64,000 nt of DNA from Alternaria dauci (Eukaryota > Ascomycota > Dothideomycetes > Pleosporales > Pleosporaceae): positions 1,488,001 to 1,552,000 of the forward strand of contig NC_091276.1 of NCBI RefSeq assembly GCF_042100115.1, in the 5' to 3' direction. This document shows, in pieces, positions 9,771 to 20,314 of this stretch. Position numbers and translations under genes: made by a program. Every line of letters starts with the position of its first letter. The first letter of the stretch is position 1. The notes below the pieces were generated by a model. It had not been told where the DNA came from. It saw only the letters and a program-made list of their open reading frames with translations, and searched no databases.

Positions 9771-12156
9771 CTAAACTTCATACCTTCCTCGTCCTTGCCC
9801 AGTGACTTCATTGCCAAACAGCCGACCGGCGTCAACACAATACCGAGCCTCGCCTTGTCCGTCTCTTCCTACTTCGCTTCCCCAGCAAACAAGTACTGCG
9901 TCTAGAATATTTCCAAGAACTCCTTCCATGGCACCAAGGGCGCCCCAGCCAATCGCCGCGCTGATGATACCGACAACATATGCGTATAGACTGCCCTTGT
10001 ACGGTACAGTGTCGTTGCCGATTTGGAGCATGCGTGCAGTCGAAACCCAGCCTCCAAACCCAAGAGACAGTGTTATGACCCAGCGAATGGCGTGCAATAG
10101 TAGTTTTGCAAGGCGATATGACTGTATCGATGGTCGCCCATGATCTTTGAACGAGCTTGGGCCAAGTGTCGTGGTCGGCGACGCGGCGGAGATGAAGTTC
10201 AACTGCGACAGGCCACGCGCGGCTTGATTGAGAGGTAGACCGTGAATGGAAGCAAAGGTCAGGGTGAGTGGATTAGTCAACGCCGCAATAGGTGTTGGCA
10301 CGATGGAGTATGCGCACATGCCGATCATCCCCGCGAGCCGTCTAGGGAGAACGATCAGTGGTAGGCGAACCATGAGTGAGATAAGCGTGGACATGCAGAT
10401 GGTCCCAGCCATGGTGTATGTTGCATGACTGAGAGAGGCTTGGACTACCGTTCTGGCAGCAGGTGTGGGGACGCTGTTTCGATGGAAATACCACTGAGAT
10501 ACTGTAGCTGCTGTTGTAGCACGTTGTACACCCGAAATGACTGCTAGGGTCCAAAAGTAATCCAGGAAGAACGCAACACCCAGCCACCACGTGCTGGTGT
10601 CGATGATCCACCGGGATTTGTTGCTAGCAAAGTGGCCGCCCAGGAAAAGACGTGTGAACATGAGAATCCAGATCCAAGACCATAGTATCACGGCAGCCAA
10701 TGCCGCAATGCCCACAAGCAACAATGGGAACTGCGCTCTCAGAATGTCACCCGAAAACTCCAGCATGCCGGTAGCTTTGTCTAGAGAATGTCGCGCCTTG
10801 AAAACGGTGTACACCCAGAATCCAGCGAAGCAGAGAGGCCCAAATGAGAGCCAACGCATCAGCCGATCTTGCACGCTATCACCATGCCATGACCCTTTGA
10901 AGCTTGACACAAAAGGGTAGAAAAAGAAGGAGATGGACACGACTGGTATTGCCAGTAGCATCAGTTGCACCAGAGGCCGAGCGAAGGATCGCAGCAGCGA
11001 CAGCCATAGGACGCCAACTATGACCGAAACCAACGAGTACACTCCGATGAGATGAAACGACGAATGCAGGACGGTATAGATTGTGTCACCCAGCGGGTTC
11101 TTCTTGTTTGGCGGCGACTCTTGTAGCAGAGAAAGGAACCAAGTGCCAAGAATGGCACACTGCACGATTACGAATAGCTCAGCCCAGAAGAAGTTATGTC
11201 GTGGCGCTGACGTTGGGTTCTCTGGCACGACATCGGGCACTGTCTGGCGATCCGGACTTATTGGGCGTGGGTGTTCTAGCAAGGTATCTTCGTCGGTTTC
11301 CTGTGGTATGGGTAGGGTATTTCGTAGTGGACTGCGACCGCGTTTCGGCCTCGGCATGTTGCGAAACTGTTGGAAGGGTGGTGGTGGCTCGTCCTGATGA
11401 CCCAAGAGCTCGTCGCGGTCGAGTTCTTCTATGCTGCCTCGATCCGTGGAGTCGAGCTCCACATCGACGAGCTTACCCCTTCCTCTACTGCTGCGGTCTG
11501 TAGTCTCGGAGAGCGGCACACTTGACTCTCGTTCTTCATCGTCGGGGTTGTTGTTGTTGGTGGTGGCTGACCTTCCGCGTGCTGGCTTGTCGCCCTTCCA
11601 AGAGCTCTTGATTCCTCTTCCAAGACCATATCCGGGCGCTTCGTGTTCGTCTCTGTCTGCGCCTATGGTATGGTCTGATCGTTGAGGGTCGTCTTCGACT
11701 TCGGACGATTCGGAAAGGTTGCTTGCGCCAAACTGCCGCCGTGATCGCTGCAGCGCGTAGTGGTCGGCCATCTCGCGGTCGTGCTCAACATGGTCGTCCT
11801 CCTCGCGGAAATCATCGGTTGCCGAGTAGAAGAGCGGCGCGGGCGCGTTGGAGGTTCGTGAAGCAAAGGCGAAGCGGCTCATGGCCTGCGAGTTGTACGG
11901 GTTGGGCATGTTGCGGCGCTGGAGGTAAGCTTGGGCGGCTCGCGAGGACGGGCGTTGCCTGTCGGGGGCGTTGCGGTTTGAAGTCGACTCGGGCTGACCC
12001 AGTGACAGCCGCGACTGCGACTGGGAGAGGAACTTGGATGCATCTGGAGAGCACGCACGTCAGTCACGCGAGTCGGCAAGCTCTCCAAGCCAGCGGCGGC
12101 GGGTCTATCACATGTACCCCCGATAAGGCACCAGGTCACTTACATTCCGAGAACAT
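9771..12156 (-). CDS. PNS1/CTL-family choline transporter-like membrane protein
   Basis: Two exons: a 13-nt first coding exon at 12156-12144 (MFSE plus one base) and 12043-9771, separated by a 100-nt intron (GTAAGT...CTCCAG). Joining gives MFSEYASKFLSQSQSRLSL, and the product is 761 aa. The first roughly 260 residues are charged and disordered. About ten hydrophobic spans follow from NFFWAELFVIVQ onward. The C-terminal signature DAVLVCWGSEVG followed by ARYC and a short tail is characteristic of the CTL/SLC44 (PF04515) family. Members are plasma-membrane proteins linked to choline uptake; yeast Pns1 has no settled substrate. An ATG at 11909 could serve as an alternative start without the microexon. 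Confidence 0.88.
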
Positions 12157-13175
12157 GATGGCTAGAGTATGCGATATATGGCCTTATGCCTGCTGGCCGT
12201 GGCCGTGGCGCCCAGCTATGTCTATGGCCAGAGATGGGCGCGGAGGGAGAATGGGTGGGTGGGCTCAGGTGCGACGTCTGAGGTCAGCCGTCGTGAGGCG
12301 GTCGGGAGCACAGTACAAGAGGCAGCCGCGGATGACGCAGTCTAAGAGACATGCAGCCAAATGCCTGCAGATTGTGCCGAGCCCAGCTGCAGATATGGTT
12401 GAGATGTCGAGATGGCGTTGGCGTTGGCAGCGAACAGGTTAGCAATAGGGACAGCGATGAGCTAGAGCCCGCCGACGAGTCGAGGCTTCAGTGGTTGGCG
12501 GGTTGCCGTGGATGGGTTGCCCATCCTCGTGCCAAGCCAGCGCGTCGGGTTATCGATAGTCGGCCTGCCGTACCTCGTGAACCTGCAAGGCACGCGCTAT
12601 TCTCCTAGCCTCACTCACTGCTCCACTCCCAAACATGCAGAGCATTCGGTAAACTTGACTCTATGGCGCCCTGAACCAAAAATATCGGCGCCTGCTCGCG
12701 TTCCCGCGAGCGCAATTTTGGCCTCATGCTGTCTGCCCGAGTCAAGCCAACCCTGATATTTGCCAGATCTGGTGTGCTCGAGAGACGATTGGTACAAGCT
12801 ACAGAGAAAAGCAACATGACACACACACACATACACACACACGCACAGCCAAAGCTTGCGCAGAGTCAACTTGTGCGTGCTTTTGACTTTGCCATGAGAC
12901 GTGCTTGATATGCTTCGCTGCGGCTCAAGTGGCTGCCGAGCTATGACCGCATTGTTGAACCCTGACCTGACTACACCTATCGCACCATCATCCAACTCGC
13001 CATCCATCATACCCATACCTACACAGAATTTACACCTGCCCGCCGCCTCATCTTGCATACCTTTGGAATAAAATTTGCCGTCTTCCAACACGACTGCCGC
13101 CTTTGCTGTCATCTTCACATAAAGCGTGCTCCGCAGGTCGACTTGTATTCCCGTCGCACGGCCTCACGCAGCATC
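12157..13175. other. Divergent intergenic region with CA microsatellite
   Basis: About 1 kb between the transporter (minus) and the Rab gene (plus). Apart from the dinucleotide repeat at 12819-12848 I see no coding or RNA feature. It presumably contains both promoters and 5' leaders. Confidence 0.5.
12819..12848. repeat. (AC)n microsatellite
   Basis: About 30 nt of AC dinucleotides with two interruptions (AT and GC steps), located in the promoter interval upstream of the Rab GTPase gene. Confidence 0.85.
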
Positions 13176-14005
13176 ATGGCTCAGCCGTGGGACTACATAG
13201 CGAAGATTGTGTCCCTGGGCGACTCAGGATGTGGCAAATCAAGTGTATGCGACACCCGTTCCTGTCATCCAGAGGCTCCCATGCTGACGCCTCACAGCTC
13301 ACAGTCCGCCTTTGCGAAGGGCGTTTCTCACCACACCACGACGTGACCATCGGCGTAGAGTTCGGATCGCGCATCGTTCCCGTCGGCCCACCAGCCTCTC
13401 TTTCCCTGGGCATCAACAACCCCTCCAACTCACAACCGCAAGCGCCCGTATCGCCGTCGAAACAGAAGCAGGAGCAAAAACACATGAAGCTTTCGCTTTG
13501 GGACACGGCAGGACAGGAGACATATAAGAGCATCACGAGGAGTTACTTCCGGGGCGCATCGGGTGCGCTGCTCGTATTCGACATATCGCGGAAAAACACT
13601 TTTCTTTCCGCCACGTCATGGCTGCACGACTTGCGACAAATCGCAGAGGAAGGCATCGTAGTAGTGCTCGTAGGCAACAAGTCCGATCTCGCGGGTTCGT
13701 CCACCGTAACCGACTCCGAAGCTGCCAACAAGCGCCAAGTCACAAAAGAAGAGGCCGAGGAATGGTGTAAAGCGAACGGCGTCATGCAGTATGTCGAGAC
13801 TAGCGCAAAGAGTGGGGAGGGTGTGGAAAGAGCCTTCTTGGAGGTCGCCGAGAGAATATACCAAAACATAGAAGCTGGAAAGTACGATTTGAACGACCGG
13901 AGGAGTGGAGTCAAAGGCCCGGGAGGTGGAGCGAATAGAGCGGGCGTCAATCTGAATGATGCGAGTAGAAAGGGGAAGCAGCAAGGCTGGGGCTCATGTT
14001 GTTGA
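13176..14005 (+). CDS. Rab family small GTPase, Rab4/Ypt4-like
   Basis: Two exons: 13176-13244 and 13298-14005, with a 53-nt intron (GTATGC...CTCACAG) right after the P-loop; 258 aa. GTP-binding motifs are present: P-loop GDSGCGKSS (15-23), WDTAGQE (about 91-97), NKSD (about 150) and ETSAKSG (about 190). The C-terminus GWGSCC carries a double-cysteine geranylgeranylation site. IGVEFGSRIV after switch I resembles the fission-yeast Ypt4/Rab4 group, which acts in endosomal recycling; this assignment is by resemblance. A 30-35 residue Pro/Ser/Gln/Lys-rich insertion lies between switch I and WDTAGQE, where most Rabs have a short hairpin. Confidence 0.88.
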
Positions 14006-17000
14006 ACTATGGTCCACATTGGCATGGGTGCTTTAATTTGCCATACGTTGTTTGGCGTCCAAAGAGCGATACTCGGCCCGTATATAATGTTATTGTAATG
14101 AACATATCATCCCTTCTGCCGGCGCGTTGCCTCGGCCAGATAAGGCTAGATGTATCCCATCGTCCTTTCCCCAAAGGCTGCATGACGAGGCTGAGCGATG
14201 TCTCAGGAATCCTCCACCTCTTCCGGAATGAGTTCTAACAAGACATATTCTTAGATGCGTACCAGTCAGATCTCCCAGTGTGCATAATATGAACCAGGCC
14301 TGGGTGCTTCTTTTTCTACTACTGTACATCTCTATAATGTGCACACACTGACTATGTCCAGCCTCCAAAACGAACATCGACGAAACGAAACAATTGTTCC
14401 GGCAGTTCTCACATGGAACTAGGGTTATGCTACATGCTGTGCCGTGCAACCATGGTCTATATATGCGAAGACGTTGAGGCTACACCTGTATGCTGTTATT
14501 CTTCAGGTCAAGAAATATCAGAAAGTTTAAAGTTTTACAGACCATAGGATTCCTCCAAGTCACCTCAGTAAAGATGCCTGTTTCCGCCTGGATCACACTT
14601 GGGTTTGATTGTCTAGCTACTGCCTTCAAGACTGCGTCAAACACCTTCCGATAGAAAAGGTTCGCACTACGGGTTGCATAGACGAAGCAGGTATGCGCCC
14701 AAGAGTTGCGTTACAGCCTATCCATATTGGACCGGAGCAGTAAAACGCAGGTTATAAACAACCGTCTCTCCAAGAGATCGCAGATCTCAAGTCTTCCTAA
14801 TTCTGCAAAATGTATCTCTTCTCATCAATTGCACATATTACTCAAAAACCGAACAGGTAAGTTTTGGACAACTGAACAAGTCGCGCACAAGTTGATGCCG
14901 TGTCCGAAGACTACTGGGGCCACTCTCGACTGGCTTCATGCAACTGGCATCCGAACTACCGCATGAAGCACTCTATTGATCATTTGTCATTCATAAAGTT
15001 CGAGAAGAACCGGCACTACCAGAACACAAGGCGCAACTCCGTCGAGTTCTCAGCCATAGTCGGCACCTGAAGCTTGAAGGACTGCTCGATGCCGACGACT
15101 ACAACTACCAATACAAGCAGTCTGACGCAGAATACATTGCATGAGCATGTCGACTTTGTCATGCCTGCGATTGGGACTCGAGGCTTACTTCCAGTAGCTC
15201 AGGCACACCCAGGAACTAGAACTCCGACCAACACTAAAGAGACAGTACTCTGTGAGCGTAAAAATCTCTCGACGGGTTCGTACATCATGACCATCCGCTA
15301 TTTGCGTGCACTTCGCGCATTCCATGTATCCACACAATCATACCGGAAACGGGCTCAGTGTCGTCGAGTTTGCGGATTAACTCTACTTCCAGATATCCGA
15401 GAACTTTTCAGAAACTAGATGTCCCATATTATCGCATTGAATGCAAGGTTATGATCCAGTCGGTCTGTCACTGGAGCCGGTCTGGAAATGCAGAGTGCCC
15501 TAAATATCAAGATCATTTACTTCACCATCTAATCACAGCATATCTGGATGTATCCAGCTGGCGAATTTGTGGATATGGGCCCTGCTAAAAAATTCAATGT
15601 CTTCTTGGGTGCCTTGGTGAGTCTTCTTTATCGGCTTTGTGACGTGACAGCACTGAGTGGTATCGTCTCTATCTCGCAGGATCAAACCCAAGGCACATTG
15701 CCTCAGTTCTGCGAGGAGCGTCAGTACCGCGAATTAGTAAATCTCAGTGTACAAAGCGTGAGCATCATAGTACTAAAAGCGAAGCAACGCGCTTCTTACC
15801 GGATTTCACCCACAATTGTCTGCATGTAAGTCCCCTTTCAATGTCTCAGGTGCCTACTTTGCCAGTACTAACATCAACGAAATGACCCCCTCTGGTGCTA
15901 CAGCACTCCTCCATGGTCCTATTGCCAGCAGTGAAAGAGCAGTAGATAAGCCCAAAGACTAACAACCATACTATTGTTACGGCAGCTGATCCAAGACCAT
16001 TCTCCGTCTAGCCTACGACGAGACTTTGTTCTTACGCACCTCTCAATGTATGCACCAGTACACAGTGAAGATATCAACAACTTTTCATATCGTACCTACC
16101 CAGACTGTTCAACTATTGGACTCGACTGCCATCCGTGCGGCCTAACCAAACAATTGCTGGAGGTAGTTAAACGGTATCAGCAGCGATCAGAGGCGGGCAG
16201 CGGTCTATTGGCTCTTTGAATTTGATCATCTACGGATGCGGAGATTTTGGACGATGGTACCGTGTGACACAATCCTTGGTGCCCGGGCGGCTTTGCAGCG
16301 AGTCCGGAGGCAGGAGCCGGTCTCGGGATACGGAACTCCGCGGTACGAGTAGATGCGGAAAGTTTTTTCGGAATGACCCTAAAGATGTTTATCGGTGAAC
16401 GTTGCAGAACATGCTGCGCTGGAACTGCATACTAGGTAGTAGTTGTTTTAAGTAGTACAACGGTACTAGGGCCTGTCACGCTCTGCGAGTTTACCAATGA
16501 GTACAATCGCTCAGCCATAAGGGAGTATGACCTCGTCGCATCGTAAATAGTGTTTGCCTGAATACAACGATTAGAAGTAATGATTATCAACCCTTTCTTA
16601 CCCAATTCCATCTCTTCAAGCCCAAACGCGTTGACCTGAATGAGGTTAGCACAGTCATCAGTAGCGCCGCCAAGATGGTTCGATATCCTACACGTACTCG
16701 TGGGATGGGTTAGCTTTCTTCCAAGAAACCTTGAATGTCCAACAAAGCAAAAACACAAAACACATCGTGTACGCATCAAGGCAACGTCATGAAGAGTTAC
16801 GGCTCACCTCACGGCCTACTGCCCACGTTTCAATGCATCAGTCATATGATTCGTGAACGGGCACTTCCGCGCTGATACCACCTGCCCCGAAGCCGTCACG
16901 AGGACATGACCTGGCCAAAAGTAAATGAGTACTCTGCTGACATGGGGCTTAGCGGGACACTAAGCACGTATCAAACTCTTCTCCCGCAATGGCAGAGGTA

Positions 17001-17560
17001 TTCTCCGGACCAACCCCCATGGCATGGACCAGCTGATTCTCATGGTGGCTGCCCGGGAGGCAGGTTCAGGAATCGCTACTTGTTGCGTCGAGGAAATGGG
17101 GTATGTGGAACCGCCAATAACCATGACAGCCCGGACCGTGGGCGTGGATTGCCATGAGGCTTATCTTCGGGCCTGTTTGTGAATTTGCGATTTCCGGTGG
17201 AGATTAGGAGCGGTTGGCAGGGTTCTCGCATCCCCACGTCTCCAAGTCGCCATCCGTGGGCCTTTCGGATTGTGCCAAAGCAGTACTACCGCTGGCAGTT
17301 GAGACGCTACTGATGCGGAACAGGTAGCGCGGAAAAGCTAACAAAGTTCCGTTGGGCGGTGGGTATGTTTAGGGCTAAAGCTAGGGACGATCTGATAGCT
17401 GCAACACAGAGCTATGGCGGGGATGATGTGCCGTGCTGCAACAGCGTGCATGAGGCTCAGCTGCAGGTTGCAGATCGTTTTGGTGGCCGTTGGACAGGAT
17501 CCTCGCAACAAGGACAAGTCGGTGAACGAGTCATGGGTGGATCCAGAATGGAAGAATCTG

Positions 17561-17625
17561 GAAACGAGGAGGCGAGGAGCGAGGAGGCGAGGATGAGAGG
17601 AAGCGAGGAAGCGAGGCGGATGGGC
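17561..17625. repeat. Degenerate purine-rich tandem repeat (GAGGCGAGGA-like units)
   Basis: Repeated GAGGCGAG / GAAGCGAGG units of 8-12 nt on the plus strand, nearly all purine. Located about 1 kb upstream of the mannitol dehydrogenase coding start. Confidence 0.7.
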
Positions 17626-17970
17626 GCTGCTGACCTGATGGCCCGTCTAATCATGGATACGATGGAGGTCCACTTGGTATCACTAATTCGCGTATGCGTC
17701 GGAATAACCCCAAGCCCCGAGCTTCGACCCCGTCACCCGCACGCTTTCCCCAGGCGCATAGATAACAAATGTGAACAGCTGAGGCCACGCGGCATGTAGT
17801 CGCCACGATGGACATTTGGGGGGGATTTTCCGCATGTATTGCCAAGAGGGGGGAAAATGCGGTCTGGTTCGATGCAAGCCTTGCGTCGGCGATGCAGCCG
17901 AGGTGCATTGCAAGCTTCGGTGTTCCTGGCGGACCGCACCCCCCACGCAGAGCCGACGGCGGTGAGGTTC

Positions 17971-18021
17971 GGTGTGGTGGACGATGGACGATGGACGGTG
18001 GACGTGTGGACGTGTGGACGG
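17971..18021. repeat. Short tandem repeat (GGACGATG / GGACGTGT units)
   Basis: Five or six consecutive 7-8 nt units beginning GGAC (GGACGAT twice, GGACGGT, GGACGTGT twice). It lies about 0.6 kb upstream of the mannitol dehydrogenase start. Confidence 0.7.
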
Positions 18022-18523
18022 TCGTCACACGCCACAGCGTTTTTCCAGTAGTCCCTTGGACATGCCTTGACCTAGCACGCAATAGTTGTGCACATCGCAC
18101 AAAATCGCCCTGCAACAGTGCACTACGGCGCAATTGTGGCTCCTCCAAACTGCGAGCGGAAGCGGGAGCGCAGAGTCTGAAACCCCTGTCCAGTCTAAAA
18201 ACTGGGTCTTGTGTAGAGACGCGTCAGGGCAAAAAAAGTTTGAATCTATTCGAGGTGTCGTCAAGTCGCCCAAGTGTTGCGGCTCAATCTAGGCGTTTTG
18301 GCACGCACCACCATCCCGCGACGTACACAACACAATGCAAGCCGCAGCCTCCTTTTGCCCACCCACGTTTCCCAAAGCACAGGCTATCAGCTTGCGACTC
18401 CCGACTCATAGTCCACCATGTCTAGACCCTCCGAAAAAATAGGGGCCCTAAACCGACTTTTTTTTGGGGCTCCATGCTCAAGCTTCTACGCATGTGCCCA
18501 CAAAAAGGATTGAGCTGCTGCTT

Positions 18524-18531
18524 TATAAATA
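18524..18531 (+). promoter_or_regulatory. TATA box of mannitol 2-dehydrogenase
   Basis: TATAAATA about 83 nt before the chosen ATG, followed by a pyrimidine-rich leader typical of strongly expressed fungal genes. An AGGGG stress-element-like pentamer lies at 18441-18445; its function is only inferred. Confidence 0.6.
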
Positions 18532-18613
18532 CTTGAACACCACGTCCTCTGCTTTCTTCCATCCACGTATTCCTGTCTTCCTGTATTCATATTCCCATCT
18601 TACTTTGTTCAAC

Positions 18614-20314
18614 ATGCCACCCCAAGTACCCAGGAACCTGCTGCGCGCTGCCCGCGCTCGCGCCGTCTTCCAGTCCACCAGACCCTCCCGCCCTGCTGCC
18701 GTCAGGTTCCAGAGCTCCGAGGCCGTCCGCCGGACACAGGAGAGCAACAATGTCTACAACGCACCTCCCAGAGCATTCTCCCAACGCAAGGAGGACAAGT
18801 TCACCGCTGGAACTGCTGCCACAGCGCAGCGCCAGACACCAGCGGCTCCCCTGAAGCTCAACAGCAAGAACCTCTCGCAACTCCAGAATGTCACCGTTCC
18901 CACTTACAAGCGTGAGGGTGTCAAGCAAGGCATTGTCCACGTCGGTGTTGGTGGTTTCCACAGGGCCCATCTTGCAGCCTACGTCGACACTCTCCTTGAG
19001 CAATTCAACGTCCAGGACTGGTCTATCTGCGGTGTTGACCTTCAGCCATTTGCTGCTCCCATGCGCGATGCCCTGAAGCCTCAAGACAACCTCTACACCA
19101 TCATCGAGCGTGCCGCCGAGGGCACCACCGCCCGTGTCTGCGGTAGCATCACCGACTACCTCTTTGCTCCTGACAGCAGCGAGGCTGTTATCGCCAAGAT
19201 GGCCCACCCCGATACTCACATTGTTTCCATGACTGTCACCGAGAGCGGTTACTACATGAACGAGAACACCCACCAGCTCCAGACCGACCACCCCGATGTC
19301 GCCGCCGATCTGGCCGGTGAGCAGCCGCCACGGACCGTCTTCGGCTACCTCTACGCCGCTATGGAGAGGCGCCATGCCGCCGGTCTGCGACCATTCACTG
19401 TTCTGTCCTGCGACAACATGCAGAAGAACGGTGATATCAGCCGGAACATGTTGGTCGCCTTTGCTCGCCACCAGAACCCCGAGGTTGCCGACTGGATTGC
19501 CAACAACGGCGCTTTCCCCAACTCCATGGTTGACCGCATCACTCCTCGCACCAACGACGAGGACAAGGTCAGCCTCGCCGAGAACTTTGGTGTCGAGGAT
19601 GCTTGGCCCGTTGTCACCGAGCCCTTCCACCAGTGGGTTCTCGAGGACAAGTTTGTTGACGGCCGCCCTCCCTTTGAGAAGGCCGGTGTCCAGATTGTGC
19701 CTGATGTGCACAAGGTTGAGGAGTATGAGATGATCAAGCTACGTCTTCTTAACGGCAGCCACTCCGCTATGGGATACGCCGGCCAGCTTGCAGGATTCAC
19801 CTACATCCACGAAGTCATCAGCCACCCTGTCTACCGCCAATTCGTCATCAACATGATGCACCAGGAGGTCAAGCCCCTTCTTCCCCAGATCCCCGGTGTC
19901 AGCGTTGACGACTACTGCAACACCCTCCTGGGCCGCTTCTCCAACCCCACCCTCAAGGATGAGCTTCCCCGTATCTGCCTCGGTGGCAGTGGCAAGATCC
20001 CCCAGTTCATCATGCCTAGCATCGCTGAGCAGATTATTGCCAAGGGCCCTCTCCGCCGCCTGACCCTCGTAGCTGCTGCTTGGTTCCGCTACAACAGCGG
20101 AATTGACGATGCCGGCAAGGCCTTCAAGGTTGACGATCCCATGGTCGAGGAGCTCCAGGCCAAGGCCGCAGAGGGCCCCCTGGCTCAGCTTGAGATCAAG
20201 ACTCTCTTCGGTAACGATCTCCGTGGAGACGAGCGTTTCGTTTCTGAGCTCAAGGCTGCACTGGAGGGCTTGGAGCGCGAGGGTGCTTTGGCTATGATTG
20301 AGAAGTACGCTTAA
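18614..20314 (+). CDS. NAD(P)-dependent mannitol 2-dehydrogenase with N-terminal extension
   Basis: Intronless, 566 aa from ATG 18614. Polyol-specific long-chain dehydrogenase: nucleotide-binding segment HVGVGGFHRAH near residue 115, and the catalytic Lys/Asn/His block KLRLLNGSHSAMG. It interconverts D-mannitol and D-fructose (EC 1.1.1.67/138 type) in fungal mannitol metabolism. The region homologous to the usual start (APLKLNSKNLSQL) begins near residue 78 and has no Met at that point. The extra roughly 77 residues start MPPQVPRNLLRAARARAVF, rich in Arg/Ala/Ser and free of acidic residues for more than 30 positions, which looks like a mitochondrial presequence. Known enzymes of about 500 aa are generally cytosolic. 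Third-position C/G bias suggests high expression. Confidence 0.93.
   Translation: MPPQVPRNLLRAARARAVFQSTRPSRPAAVRFQSSEAVRRTQESNNVYNAPPRAFSQRKEDKFTAGTAATAQRQTPAAPLKLNSKNLSQLQNVTVPTYKREGVKQGIVHVGVGGFHRAHLAAYVDTLLEQFNVQDWSICGVDLQPFAAPMRDALKPQDNLYTIIERAAEGTTARVCGSITDYLFAPDSSEAVIAKMAHPDTHIVSMTVTESGYYMNENTHQLQTDHPDVAADLAGEQPPRTVFGYLYAAMERRHAAGLRPFTVLSCDNMQKNGDISRNMLVAFARHQNPEVADWIANNGAFPNSMVDRITPRTNDEDKVSLAENFGVEDAWPVVTEPFHQWVLEDKFVDGRPPFEKAGVQIVPDVHKVEEYEMIKLRLLNGSHSAMGYAGQLAGFTYIHEVISHPVYRQFVINMMHQEVKPLLPQIPGVSVDDYCNTLLGRFSNPTLKDELPRICLGGSGKIPQFIMPSIAEQIIAKGPLRRLTLVAAAWFRYNSGIDDAGKAFKVDDPMVEELQAKAAEGPLAQLEIKTLFGNDLRGDERFVSELKAALEGLEREGALAMIEKYA

Larger units (their letters stand above)
14006..18613. 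other. 4.6-kb gene-poor region upstream of mannitol dehydrogenase
   Basis: No convincing gene was found. Between about 14.7 and 16.2 kb several 60-115-codon frames on the plus strand follow one another (for example 15074-15418, 15548-15829, 15974-16219) without recognisable domains, so a decayed gene is possible but unproven. From 16.2 kb to 18.6 kb the sequence is promoter-like, with two degenerate tandem repeats (17561-17625 and 17971-18021) and poly-purine/poly-pyrimidine runs close to the mannitol dehydrogenase start. Confidence 0.45.

Noticed and set aside
17860..17885. GGTTCGATGC, a possible tRNA B box in the gene-poor region
   Set aside because: No A box or cloverleaf pairing found at the expected distance.
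18587..19711. 374-codon open frame antisense to mannitol dehydrogenase
   Set aside because: Valine/glycine/leucine-rich antisense translation caused by codon bias of the real gene; no domain.
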